NCBI GenBank assembly: GCA_003660235.1 | Contig: QGON01000067.1 | Span: 1-64,000 of the forward strand | Origin: a bacterium endosymbiont of Escarpia laminata | GTDB lineage: Bacteria; Pseudomonadota; Gammaproteobacteria; Chromatiales; Chromatiaceae | Direction of reading: 5' to 3' | Length of the DNA stretch: 64,000 nucleotides | Shown here: piece by piece, positions 54,396 through 62,735 of the stretch | How the letters are laid out: each line of letters opens with the position of its first letter | Position numbering within the stretch: position 1 is the stretch's first letter | Position numbers and translations under genes: made by a program | The notes under the pieces: model-generated | What the model was told of the DNA's origin: nothing | Databases searched by the model: none | Seen by the model: the letters and a program-made list of their open reading frames with translations, nothing else

Positions 54396-54701
54396 TTACA
54401 GGGTTTTTATATAGGATGCCAGAGCGAGGCGTTGTGCTGTATTGATGCCGGGGAAGCTGGGCATCACCGTGCCGCCCTTTTCGATCTTCTCTAAAATCTC
54501 CTCAATCGGCTCATCTGATCCGGCGATGCGTAACAGCAGGCCGAACTTGCCGGTGCCTTTTTCCCCGTGACAGGACTGACAGCCGTCGGCGAACATCTCT
54601 GCCGGGGTGGTGGTGATAGAGGGGCTGTACTCGCTGGCGCCACAGCCGGTGAGCAGTGCTGCCGCAGCCAGGGGAGCGAGAAGCTTGGTCGTTGTATTCA
54701 T
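54396..54701 (-). CDS. Monoheme cytochrome c lipoprotein
   Basis: I use the ATG at 54701, which starts a lipoprotein signal (MNTTTKLLAPLAAAALLTGC). The 101-residue protein has one CQSCH heme site near residue 42 and a Met-ligand region GTVMPSFPGINT near residue 77. It is a small class I cytochrome c, membrane-tethered in the periplasm. It stands alone between ubiX and the DedA fusion gene. The electron partner is unknown. Confidence 0.8.
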   Translation of the reverse strand: MNTTTKLLAPLAAAALLTGCGASEYSPSITTTPAEMFADGCQSCHGEKGTGKFGLLLRIAGSDEPIEEILEKIEKGGTVMPSFPGINTAQRLALASYIKTL

Positions 54702-54881
54702 TGTGGATTCCAGTTGTGAAATATAGGGGATAATCAGATTTTCGTCCGATGGGTGGTTGCGCGGATGATAACAAATCAGCAGTGCCGCATCCTGCTGAGG
54801 GGGCAAAAGCTTATTTATTAAGTGGTTATGTGGTTTGCTCAGCCAACGAGTGTCTGCCTGGTTGCGACGTCGGCAAACGAT

Positions 54882-56873
54882 TCAGCCTGCGTCAACAGGC
54901 CCAAGAAAAAGGGGGGCGTTTGAATCGCCCTTCTCTATGTGGATGAAATCTGCCGTGTCTCTTTTCAGGATCTCCAGCGGAGTCTGAAAATCGCTCTCCG
55001 TGACGGGATAGGTCAACAGGCCGAGCAGGTATGCCTGGCTCTGGCGGGAGACGTTGCCGATCCAGAGTGGTTGTTGTTTCGGCTGTAACATCACTGCCGT
55101 GGACCAGAGACGCAACACCAACTGTTCACCTGCGCCGGGGTGTTTTACCAGCGTGATGCTTTCATAACTGCCGTCGTGAACCTGGGGCAAAAGGGGAAGT
55201 TCCCGCAGTGCCAGAGAAGGTGAGAGCATTCGCAGCAGGTTGTGCCACCCCAGTATCTCTGCCGGCTGCCAGCCCCGGCTCGCCAGGGTGTCTATCAGTG
55301 GCTGTGGCGTTCCGGCAAGCTGAACGTTGAATGGGTGATCCAATCGTTCACGTATATCGTGCCGATGGCGGGGCAGCGAGGCGGCTGCGCCCTGTTGCCA
55401 GGCTTGCAGGCTGATCGTCTGCGCCGGTGGGGCAGGGCGGTAACGCTGGAAATCCTCTGTCTGATAGAGGTGGCTTCCCAGAGCGGTGGCGAAACCGGCG
55501 GCGAGCATTGCGCTAAGCGTGAGTCCCAACCAGTGACGTTCCAACTCGGCATGCCGATACCAGGCCATGCCCAGGGCTGCGATCCAGGCCGTGCCCAGTA
55601 GCAGACTGGCGACTACATCGCTCAGCCAGTGTGCGCCCAGGTAGAGCCGGGAGAGCGCTACGCCTGCGATAATGGAGCTGGCCAGGCTATAGGGCAGCCA
55701 GCGCAGATTCAACGGTAGTGTCCTGGCGATAAGGATGGCAAGAAAGCCGTAGGTCACGGTAGCGCGTAGGACATGGGCGCTGGGAAACGCCCAAGGCCCC
55801 AGCCCTTCGATACCCTCCATCGGACGGGGAATCTGCAAGCCATATTTCAGCAGTAGCGGAGTAAGGAGTCCAAAGAGTACAGCGGCCAGCCAGTGTTGCA
55901 GTGCCGGGAGGTGGCGCTCCCGGAGCAGGAAAATTCCCACCGCCAGAGTCACCACGCTGATCGTTGAGAGATCGGCAAAACGGCTGAGATGGAGCATCAG
56001 GTTGTCTGACCAGGGATTGCGCAGGCTTTGCAGTCCGTTGAAGACCCAGTGATCGGGCTGGCTGATCAGTGTGCCTTCCAACACCATTGCCGCGAGCAGC
56101 CCGAACAGAAAGGTGCCCAGCAGCAGCAGGGTTGCCAGGATGCCGAATCCCCTGGCTTCCGGATGGGCGGGATTACCCAGGGCGCTGGAGATTTCGCCCA
56201 GGAAGGGGTGTCTCGCGCCCCAATTGGTGATGCTCTGGACGATCCGGGTGGCGTGAGGCCGAATCAGCCGGAACAGTCGCCGGGAAACGGAGAAAATCAG
56301 CCAGATTCCCCCCACGCCCAAGAGTAGAACCGCCACCAGCCGGAAAGCGACTTCGGCAGCGAGTTCGAGGGAGGCCCCGAAGACGATGCCGGGCAGCAGG
56401 TAGGCAGGTGCCCAAACCAGGGCAGAGATAAAATTGGCGAAAAAGAATCGCCAGGCCGACATCTCCAGCATACCGGCAACCAGCGGAATGATCGCTCGTA
56501 CCGGGCCGAAAAATCGGCCGATGGCGACACTCTTACCGCCATATTTTCTGAAGAATTCAGTGCCGCGCTGCAGGGTTTCCGGATGGCGGCTGAAGGGCCA
56601 GAGATTGTGCAGCCGATCCTTATAGTGTTTGCCAAGCCAGAAGCTGAGTCCGTCCCCGGCGATAGCGCCTCCGACTGCCCACCAGAAGACCGGCCAGAAC
56701 GCCAGGGTGCCTGTGGCGACCAGAGCGCCGAAACCAAACATCATTACCACGCCTGGTACAAGAAGTCCGACAACGGCCACCGACTCGGAAAAGGCGACCA
56801 GAAACACCACAACACCTGCCCATAGTGTGTGGTTCGAGATCCATTCCAATAGTGGGTTGAGAAGGTCGGTCAC
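54882..56873 (-). CDS. DedA - PAP2 phosphatase - LssY C-terminal fusion protein
   Basis: The 663-residue membrane protein has three parts. Residues 1-200 are a DedA domain (FSESVAVVGLLVPG, then GRFFGPVRAIIPLVAGML). Residues about 235-450 are a PAP2 phosphatase with KYGLQIPRP, PSAHVLRA and SRLYLGAHWLSDV, which carry the catalytic Lys/Arg, His and His/Asp residues. Residues about 500-650 match the LssY C-terminal soluble domain (RHRHDIRERLDHPFNVQLAG). Such fusions are thought to act in lipid carrier or phospholipid turnover. The third-position Ala in PSAH instead of PSGH is a small deviation. Confidence 0.85.
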   Translation of the reverse strand: MTDLLNPLLEWISNHTLWAGVVVFLVAFSESVAVVGLLVPGVVMMFGFGALVATGTLAFWPVFWWAVGGAIAGDGLSFWLGKHYKDRLHNLWPFSRHPETLQRGTEFFRKYGGKSVAIGRFFGPVRAIIPLVAGMLEMSAWRFFFANFISALVWAPAYLLPGIVFGASLELAAEVAFRLVAVLLLGVGGIWLIFSVSRRLFRLIRPHATRIVQSITNWGARHPFLGEISSALGNPAHPEARGFGILATLLLLGTFLFGLLAAMVLEGTLISQPDHWVFNGLQSLRNPWSDNLMLHLSRFADLSTISVVTLAVGIFLLRERHLPALQHWLAAVLFGLLTPLLLKYGLQIPRPMEGIEGLGPWAFPSAHVLRATVTYGFLAILIARTLPLNLRWLPYSLASSIIAGVALSRLYLGAHWLSDVVASLLLGTAWIAALGMAWYRHAELERHWLGLTLSAMLAAGFATALGSHLYQTEDFQRYRPAPPAQTISLQAWQQGAAASLPRHRHDIRERLDHPFNVQLAGTPQPLIDTLASRGWQPAEILGWHNLLRMLSPSLALRELPLLPQVHDGSYESITLVKHPGAGEQLVLRLWSTAVMLQPKQQPLWIGNVSRQSQAYLLGLLTYPVTESDFQTPLEILKRDTADFIHIEKGDSNAPLFLGPVDAG

Positions 56874-57047
56874 GGGGGAGAGGATAAAGGAGAAAGGCCA
56901 AAGGCAAAAGGGTGAGCCTTGATCGAAGGTTCAGTGGACCTTCGCAGCAAGGCGAACGACCGGACAGGATGTCCGGGCCGGGGTTGATTTAGACCGTTGA
57001 GGTAACGCCGGGGATGGCGGGGAAAGATTTCCTTGGAGCCACCACGC

Positions 57048-57947
57048 TCAATCCTTGTTGGATCTCCTCCTCTCGAGCCGCATCTTGCGACTGATTCGTC
57101 GTTGCTGGTTTAGCTTGTTGACCAGATGGAGTCCATCCATGTAGGGGACGACTCCGTTGTGCCTGATGACCTCCCGGCCCAGTGGGCTGTTGGCAAAACG
57201 GATGAACTTCATCACCTCACGTCGGTTACTGCTCCTGAAATTACTCACCAGATAGAGGGGTCGATAGAGCAGATAGGCCCCCGATTTGATGTTTTCATAG
57301 GTAGGGGCTTTGCCTTCGAGTTTAAGGATTTTGACATTGCGTTTTCGGGCGCTACTGACACCGGTGATTGCCAGGCTGTTGAGATTGCTTTCAGTCTCCT
57401 GTTCCAGCGGGCCTGATGAGGGAAAAATGATGTCAGAGGCGAAGTCCATGGCAGGTGCAGCAAAAAGATATTCCCGAATGGTGTGACCAACACCTGAAAT
57501 CTTACCCTTGCGAATCAGTAAGTCGATGGGTTGGTCATTCCCGCCCAACTGTGTCCAGTTGGTGATGTTGCCCGTGTAGACCGCTTTCAGATCCTGCAGC
57601 GAGATGTTGTCTATCGGATTCTTCTGATGGGTGATGACCACCAGCGCATCCCAGGCAACGGGATGAAATTGAACCGATCTCTCCGCAGGCTCATCCCATA
57701 GTTTGTTACGGCAACTGCCGCCAATGTCAACTTTGTTGGCAGCGACCTGGCGTATGCCCTTTGTGGCTCCGCCCCCGGAGAGCAGGATCTCTGTCTTTGT
57801 CTCCCGTTGGTAAGCGTGGCTCAACTCAGCCATGAATGCTTTTTTGGTGATGCCGCAACCAACCCAGGTCAATGTGTCGCTGTAAGCTGGAGATAGAGTG
57901 AGACAGAGCAGGCAGGTGAGGACGAAGTGGCGAACGGTGGGATACAA
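57048..57947 (-). CDS. Periplasmic substrate-binding protein, PstS-like
   Basis: The 299-residue protein has a signal peptide (ending SPAYS) and a type 2 periplasmic binding fold of the phosphate-binding class. Relevant motifs are LLSGGGATKGIRQVAANKVD with IGGSCRNKLWDEP, then LQDLKAVYTGNITNWTQLGG, a typical PstS-like segment, and a C-terminal REVMKFIRFANSPLGREVI. No permease or ATPase genes lie nearby, so it may be a sensor or an orphan binding protein rather than part of a transporter. The ligand is phosphate-like at best guess. The C-terminus is very basic. Confidence 0.75.
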   Translation of the reverse strand: MYPTVRHFVLTCLLCLTLSPAYSDTLTWVGCGITKKAFMAELSHAYQRETKTEILLSGGGATKGIRQVAANKVDIGGSCRNKLWDEPAERSVQFHPVAWDALVVITHQKNPIDNISLQDLKAVYTGNITNWTQLGGNDQPIDLLIRKGKISGVGHTIREYLFAAPAMDFASDIIFPSSGPLEQETESNLNSLAITGVSSARKRNVKILKLEGKAPTYENIKSGAYLLYRPLYLVSNFRSSNRREVMKFIRFANSPLGREVIRHNGVVPYMDGLHLVNKLNQQRRISRKMRLERRRSNKD

Positions 57948-58400
57948 GTGGATATCTCCTCAATCGGACTCCCTTCCATTCAGAATAATTTTATAGTCAG
58001 CCGATTATTGTCCAGATTTAATTTGAAAACAATTGTGGCTGGGTCAGAGAACAAATTCTCTCTTCCCCGAGAAGCGCCAATGTTTTCAGATAATTCCTAC
58101 AATGGCCGAAGATTTTCCTGATGGGTGCGTTGGTATATAGGTAGTATATTAATTCCCAACAAGGACAGCCGATCAATTTCGGAGGGGAGGGAAGTTCTGC
58201 TAACCAGACACAAAGGATGGTATCGAACCGAAAGTCCGTGCCAGGGATTGGTTCAGGTTTTTGTCTTTTCAGCCCGCGTAGGGAACGGTTTGCATGAGAA
58301 TACATCTCCTCCCTCTCGTTCTGTGACCCTATCGCATTCGCGATTGTGAAAAAAGAAATAGTATTGATTGGAATACTGTTGATTGGTTGGAGAGAAAGGG
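57948..58400. promoter_or_regulatory. 453-bp intergenic region with leader-like repeat A
   Basis: The stretch holds the dispersed repeat copy at 58031-58268. It continues with an AT-rich run and GAGAAAGGG as ribosome-binding site of the outer membrane protein gene. No other gene is seen. Confidence 0.7.
58031..58268 (+). repeat. Leader-like dispersed repeat, copy A
   Basis: The block from AATTGTGGCTGGGTCAGAGA onward recurs at 59365-59643 with high identity, interrupted there by about 30-40 extra bases. Shared landmarks are a TATATAGGTAGTATATTAAT segment that could hold a promoter, TTCTGCTAACCAGACACAAA, and CCGTGCCAGGGATTGG followed by a T-rich stretch. The end can form a stem (GTGCC...GGTTC type) followed by TTTTTGTCTTTT, like an attenuator. 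Both copies precede a gene for an exported protein in the same orientation. Confidence 0.75.
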
Positions 58401-59051
58401 ATGAAAAGAAAGCTTGGTCTTATGGTGGCATTGCTCGGAATGGGTCTGCTTGGAAATAATGCGATGGCTGAAGGCTTTGCATTGACTGGCAAGGCCGGCT
58501 CTCTGGGATTGGGACTGGAAGGCACCTTGGGAATGACTGAGTCGCTGAACGCGCGCTTGGGTTTCAACGGTTTTAATTACGATTACTCATATACGCTGGA
58601 TGATACAGATTACGACCTGACGTTGGATCTTCAGACGATTTCGCTGCTGGCCGACTGGCATCCGTTCGATTCCGGTTTCCGCGTCAGTGCTGGCCTGATG
58701 TCCAACAATAACGAGCTAACTGGACGTGCGCTGCCTGTCGGCGGTTCTTTGAATATTGGCGGCACCGACTACGATGTAGGGCTCGATGCAATAATCGGTT
58801 TTAATTCCACTGCCCCCTATCTTGGTATCGGCTGGGGCAATGCCATTAGCGCTGACAAGGGGTGGGGCTTTAATCTCGATGTGGGAGTATTGTTTCAGGG
58901 GTCACCCGAGGTCAGTTTGACACCGTTCGGTGCAGATGCTGGCATCGTGGATGCCGACGATTTGGCAGCCGAAGTGCAGCGTGTGGAAAGCGACCTCGAG
59001 AACTTCAAGTACTATCCTGTGGTCTCGCTAGGCGTCTCCTACAAATTCTAA
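58401..59051 (+). CDS. Outer membrane beta-barrel protein
   Basis: The ATG at 58401, preceded by GAGAAAGGG, gives 216 residues with a signal peptide (MKRKLGLMVALLGMGLLGNN, cleaved after AMA). The mature protein alternates hydrophobic and polar residues (LNARLGFNGFNYDYSYTL, and FRVSAGLMSNNNELTGRA) and ends in aromatic YKF, the signature of outer membrane barrels. It resembles uncharacterised OmpW/porin-like proteins. The role is unknown. It is preceded by leader repeat A. Confidence 0.78.
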   Translation: MKRKLGLMVALLGMGLLGNNAMAEGFALTGKAGSLGLGLEGTLGMTESLNARLGFNGFNYDYSYTLDDTDYDLTLDLQTISLLADWHPFDSGFRVSAGLMSNNNELTGRALPVGGSLNIGGTDYDVGLDAIIGFNSTAPYLGIGWGNAISADKGWGFNLDVGVLFQGSPEVSLTPFGADAGIVDADDLAAEVQRVESDLENFKYYPVVSLGVSYKF

Positions 59052-59092
59052 GTCTTGCCTCTAATCATTAAGTAAAACCGGCGGTGGCCTGG

Positions 59093-59140
59093 AAAAAGGG
59101 GACAGGTTTATTAATAGCAAAATAAATTTGTCCCCTTTTT
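59093..59140. repeat. Palindrome, GGGGACAGGTTTATT family, copy 1
   Basis: AAAAAGGGGACAGGTTTATT is mirrored by AATAAATTTGTCCCCTTTTT across eight bases. On the plus strand the stem ends in five T, so it could act as a terminator for the barrel gene. A second copy lies at 60671-60717. Confidence 0.85.
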
Positions 59141-59181
59141 GCACAGATGCTTGACCGCCAATAGGTTAGGCGAGAATCCTG

Positions 59182-59216
59182 CTGTCACCTGTCACCTGTC
59201 ACCTGTCACCTGTCAC
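59182..59216. repeat. Five exact tandem CTGTCAC heptamers
   Basis: The seven-base unit is repeated five times without error. Three units occur at 36167-36187 in the nirH-nirJ spacer. Confidence 0.97.
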
Positions 59217-59218
59217 CT

Positions 59219-59363
59219 TATTTCCTCAAACACCTCTCCCGCTGCCTTGGCCTTCTCCATGATGCCGTTGACCAGGGTCTCCACCTTGGCGGAGAGGGTG
59301 TCGAAGAAGCTTGGTACGGAGATCCACTCGAGGGTTTGCAGTCCGGCGGTCATTGCCGCCGGA
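59219..59363 (-). pseudogene. hemL remnant with internal deletion
   Basis: The minus strand encodes [20 protein letters not shown], then [19 protein letters not shown] joined directly to EVFEEI. The first part equals residues of HemL encoded at about 61071-61186, the last part equals the HemL C-terminus ([10 protein letters not shown]). About 75 codons between are missing; the join falls on a short AAG-coding similarity. Many silent and a few amino acid differences from the intact gene show that it is an old or foreign copy rather than a fresh duplication. The upstream part of the gene is absent and is replaced by leader-like repeat B. Confidence 0.85.
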
Positions 59364-59364
59364 T

Positions 59365-59643
59365 AATTGTGGCTGGGTCAGAGAACAAATTCTCTCTTCC
59401 CCGAGAAGCGCCAATGTTTTCAGATAATTCCTACAATGGGCGAAGATTTTCCTGATTGGTGCGTTGGTATATAGGTAGTATATTAATTCCTAACAAGGGC
59501 GGCCGATGAATTTCGGAGAGGCAGGGAAGTCCCGCTTTGTATCAAGGTTAGTGACAGGGATGTTCTGCTAACCAGACACAAATGAAATGGTGGTGTCGAA
59601 CCGGATGCCCGTGCCAGGGATTGGTGCGGGCTTTCCTCTTTAA
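59365..59643 (+). repeat. Leader-like dispersed repeat, copy B
   Basis: This copy matches 58031-58268 and has extra bases around 59535-59565. Its end forms a better hairpin than copy A (GCCCGTGCC with GGTGCGGGC) followed by TTTCCTCTTT. It precedes the lipoprotein gene at 59711, as copy A precedes the barrel gene. Confidence 0.75.
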
Positions 59644-59650
59644 GGACGGC

Positions 59651-59680
59651 GTAGGATGTGGTGAGCTTGCGAACCGCATC
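59651..59680. repeat. 30-bp inverted repeat, left end of the lipoprotein segment
   Basis: GTAGGATGTGGTGAGCTTGC, continuing GAACCGCATC, is the reverse complement of 60774-60803 with one mismatch. The pair flanks the lipoprotein gene. Confidence 0.88.
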
Positions 59681-59710
59681 GATCAAGTTTTAATTTTGGA
59701 GCGAAACAGT

Positions 59711-60586
59711 GTGAAAGTAGGTAATACAAAGGCGTGTGTTGGTGAGGTGGTGCGACTTTTTTTCCTGTTTGTAATGATCATTGGAATTTCTGCATGTTCA
59801 TCAATCAAAGTGAATAAACTCGGCCATTTTCCCCAAGGCAATAAAATATACATCGCGGGAGCAAGAGAGGATATAAAGGATAGTGTGATCCAGGAGACAA
59901 AAAGTCAGCTAGGCTTGGAAGTTGTTAACAACCTTGAAAATTCTGACATGGTGGGCATCTATGAATATTACTGCTATTTCGACTTGATTCATGATACTTG
60001 TAGTGGGATTTCCTTTAATATTCAAGGGGCAAGGGTTGGAGATCCTATTCTTACAAGCGCACTGTCAGCATGGGAGCCTGCGTCAAAAGAAAGCCAGATT
60101 AATAAACTGTTTGCTTCTATCGTAAAAAAGATTGGCAAGATTGATTCACTGCCAAGGGCGGGAGATGCTTTCGAAGGCAAAATAGATGGGTTCGCAGTTC
60201 TTGGTGGTAACCTTGAATTGAATGAAGCGCTGAGAAACGCAATGAGTAAAAAAGGATTTAGTGAAGCTGATGATCCATCTTTAGCAAGATTGGTGTTTAG
60301 TTATACCAAGGAGGTCTTCAAAGACGTTGGGGATTACTACAATTCGATTGTTTTGCTCATCAGGGATAAGAAAAGAGACCGATTTGATGAGATAAAAATA
60401 ACAGAAAATGGTTCAGGGAAAATACAATTTGCAGGAATGATTGGGCTGTATCCTATGTTTACTTCAGTAAATACGGGGCATAAAACAATATCTGATTCAG
60501 TGATAGAGCTTATTCGAAAAATAGACTTTGATGGCGTAAAGAACAAAGAAGCTCATTCAGTTGTGAATCTATATTCGACTGAGTGA
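59711..60586 (+). CDS. AT-rich lipoprotein of unknown function
   Basis: I choose the GTG at 59711 with TGGAG upstream, as the earlier open frame lies in repeat sequence. The 291-residue product has a lipoprotein signal (VVRLFFLFVMIIGISAC) and mature segments such as HFPQGNKIYIAGAREDIKDS and KGFSEADDPSLARLVFSYTK. No family is recognised. A DUF4136-like or similar exported protein is possible. The gene is clearly richer in A and T than its surroundings and bordered by inverted repeats, which suggests recent acquisition. Confidence 0.65.
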   Translation: MKVGNTKACVGEVVRLFFLFVMIIGISACSSIKVNKLGHFPQGNKIYIAGAREDIKDSVIQETKSQLGLEVVNNLENSDMVGIYEYYCYFDLIHDTCSGISFNIQGARVGDPILTSALSAWEPASKESQINKLFASIVKKIGKIDSLPRAGDAFEGKIDGFAVLGGNLELNEALRNAMSKKGFSEADDPSLARLVFSYTKEVFKDVGDYYNSIVLLIRDKKRDRFDEIKITENGSGKIQFAGMIGLYPMFTSVNTGHKTISDSVIELIRKIDFDGVKNKEAHSVVNLYSTE

Positions 60587-60670
60587 TTTGGAAAACGGGA
60601 ACACCCATTAACCAGTCGTAGTTAATAGGCGATAAGGAGTTGTTTGGGCATTTAGCCCAAGAAAAAGGAG

Positions 60671-60717
60671 AAAAAGGGGGCGGATTTATTAACAGTAAAA
60701 TAAATCTGTCCCCCTTT
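60671..60717. repeat. Palindrome, GGGGACAGGTTTATT family, copy 2
   Basis: AAAAAGGGGGCGGATTTATT is mirrored by TAAATCTGTCCCCCTTT. It follows the lipoprotein gene as copy 1 follows the barrel gene. Confidence 0.8.
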
Positions 60718-60773
60718 CACCTCCCCTTTCACCTCGATTTGGGATTAGGTCAATACGATTTTTGTTCCTCGAC

Positions 60774-60803
60774 TGATGCGGTTCGCAGGCTCACCACATC
60801 CTA
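60774..60803. repeat. 30-bp inverted repeat, right end of the lipoprotein segment
   Basis: GATGCGGTTCGCAGGCTCAC, continuing CACATCCTAC, mirrors 59651-59680. It ends four bases before the hemL stop codon. Confidence 0.88.
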
Positions 60804-60807
60804 CTTT

Positions 60808-62091
60808 CTATTTCATCTCACTAAATACTTCACCCGCGGCATCAATAGTCGCCTGCAGGTCTGCATCGGAGTGTGCGGCGGAGACGAAGCCTGCCTCGTA
60901 GGATGAGGGGGCGAGATAGACGCCGCGATCCAGCATGGCGTGGAAAAACTGCTTGAAGCGCTCCTGATTGCAGGCGGTGGCGCCGGCAAAATCGGTGACC
61001 TTGTCGGCGTCTGTGAAGAAGAGGCCGAACATGCCGCCTATGTGGTTTTCAGCCATCGGGATGCCTGCCGCTTTGGCCTTTTCCATGATACCGGAGACCA
61101 GGGTCTCCACCTTGGCGGAGAGGGTGTCGAAGAAGCCTGGTACGGAGATCAGTTCGAGGGTTTGCAGTCCAGCGGTCATTGCCACCGGGTTGCCGGAGAG
61201 GGTGCCGGCCTGATAGACGGGACCCAGTGGGGCGATCTTCTCCATGATTTCGCGTTTGCCACCGAAGGCGCCGACCGGCATGCCGCCGCCGATCACCTTG
61301 CCCAGGGTGGTGAGGTCGGGCTTGATGCCGTAGTGGCCCTGCGCGCCGCCCAGGGCGACACGGAAGCCGGTCATCACCTCATCGAAGATCAGTACCGTGC
61401 CGCTCTGGTCGCAGACTTCACGCAGGGCCTCCAGAAAGCCGGGGACCGGGGGTATGCAGTTCATGTTGCCCGCTACCGGCTCAACAATGATGCAGGCGAT
61501 CTCGTCACCAATCTTGGCAAAAGTCTCTTTGACCTGCTCCGCGTCGTTGTAGCTGAGGGTGATGGTGTGCTCCGCCAATGAGGCGGGTACGCCAGGGGAA
61601 GAGGGTTCTCCCAGGGTCAACATGCCGGAGCCCGCTTTCACCAGCAGGGAGTCGGAGTGGCCATGATAACAGCCTTCGAATTTAACGATTTTGTCCCGGT
61701 CGGTGTAACCACGGGCGAGACGGATCGCTGACATGGTGGCCTCGGTGCCGGAGCTGACCATGCGCACCATATCCATGCTCGGCACCAGTTCGCAGACCTT
61801 GTCCGCCATCCGGCTCTCAAGTTCGGTGGGGGCACCGAAACTCAGCCCTTTGTCGATAACAGATGCGACTGCCTCAATCACCTCGTGATGGGCGTGTCCC
61901 AGAATCATCGGACCCCAGGAGCCGACATAGTCGATATAACGTGTGCCGTCCGGGTCGAAGATGTAGGGTCCGGCGGCACAGTCGATGAATACCGGATCAC
62001 CGCCGACGCCCTTGAAGGCCCGCACCGGTGAATTCACGCCGCCGGGTATATGTTGCTGTGCATGGGCGAAAAGGTCGTGAGAACGGCTCAT
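60808..62091 (-). CDS. hemL: Glutamate-1-semialdehyde 2,1-aminomutase
   Basis: The 427-residue PLP enzyme begins [20 protein letters not shown]. It has the PLP-lysine segment [20 protein letters not shown] near residue 265, [15 protein letters not shown] near residue 145 and [14 protein letters not shown] near 300, all conserved in HemL. It makes 5-aminolevulinate, the first tetrapyrrole precursor, which here also feeds the heavy heme and heme d1 demand. Its start overlaps the thiE stop by four bases (ATGA). Complete length. Confidence 0.97.
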   Translation of the reverse strand: MSRSHDLFAHAQQHIPGGVNSPVRAFKGVGGDPVFIDCAAGPYIFDPDGTRYIDYVGSWGPMILGHAHHEVIEAVASVIDKGLSFGAPTELESRMADKVCELVPSMDMVRMVSSGTEATMSAIRLARGYTDRDKIVKFEGCYHGHSDSLLVKAGSGMLTLGEPSSPGVPASLAEHTITLSYNDAEQVKETFAKIGDEIACIIVEPVAGNMNCIPPVPGFLEALREVCDQSGTVLIFDEVMTGFRVALGGAQGHYGIKPDLTTLGKVIGGGMPVGAFGGKREIMEKIAPLGPVYQAGTLSGNPVAMTAGLQTLELISVPGFFDTLSAKVETLVSGIMEKAKAAGIPMAENHIGGMFGLFFTDADKVTDFAGATACNQERFKQFFHAMLDRGVYLAPSSYEAGFVSAAHSDADLQATIDAAGEVFSEMK

Positions 62092-62735
62092 CGTGGTAAA
62101 TCCTCCGGTTGGAATAGTTTAGTTAATCTTGTCGCGGCGAGGCGAATGTCTGTCTGGTTGAAAATCGCATCGATGACAGCCAGCATATCGGCGCCCGCGT
62201 CTATTAGTGGGCCGCCATTCTCCGGCGTAATGCCGCCAATGGCAACCAGTGGCTGCGGCAGTTCACGGCTGGCCTGGCGCAGCAGTTCGGGATCCGCCTG
62301 TACCGCATCGGGTTTTGTCTGTGAGGGGAAGAAGCGCCCGAAGGCGAGATAGTCCGCTCCAGCGCGGCTCGCTTCACGGGCCAGTTCAAGCTGGTTGTAG
62401 CAGGAGACGCCGATGATCGCCTCCGGTCCCAACAGTGCTCTTGCCTGTGGCAGGGAGACATCGTCCCGGCCCAGATGGATGCCGTCGGCGCCGATGCTTC
62501 TCGCCAGTTCCAGATCGTCGTTGATCAGCAGCAGCGCTTGGTGCTCCCGGCACAGATTGAGCAGGGTCTTTGCCTCGTTTTGCCGCTGCGGCCTGTCGTC
62601 GCTTTTGTCCCGGTACTGGATGATGCAGGCGCCTCCCTGCAGGGCTTGGGCGACTTGTTCAGTCAGGTTTTGGTTCTGTGCAAGCGCTGTGTCAGTGATG
62701 GCGTAGAGGCCGTGCAGCCGGGTATCTCTGTTCAT
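62088..62735 (-). CDS. thiE: Thiamine phosphate synthase
   Basis: From the ATG at 62735, which overlaps the thiD stop (ATGA), the product has 215 residues. Motifs are [14 protein letters not shown] at the start, [10 protein letters not shown] (diphosphate/HMP binding), [20 protein letters not shown] with [11 protein letters not shown], and [10 protein letters not shown]. It couples HMP-PP and the thiazole phosphate to thiamine phosphate. Gene coupling thiD-thiE-hemL is common in gammaproteobacteria. Confidence 0.95.
   Translation of the reverse strand: MNRDTRLHGLYAITDTALAQNQNLTEQVAQALQGGACIIQYRDKSDDRPQRQNEAKTLLNLCREHQALLLINDDLELARSIGADGIHLGRDDVSLPQARALLGPEAIIGVSCYNQLELAREASRAGADYLAFGRFFPSQTKPDAVQADPELLRQASRELPQPLVAIGGITPENGGPLIDAGADMLAVIDAIFNQTDIRLAATRLTKLFQPEDLPR

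Larger units (their letters stand above)
59052..59710. other. 659-bp gene-free stretch packed with repeats and a gene remnant
   Basis: In order it contains a GGGGACAG palindrome, five CTGTCAC heptamers, a hemL remnant on the minus strand, leader-like repeat copy B, and a GTAGGATGTGGTGAGC repeat. There is no intact gene. The elements touch each other almost without spacer, which points to a hot spot of insertion and deletion. Confidence 0.8.
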
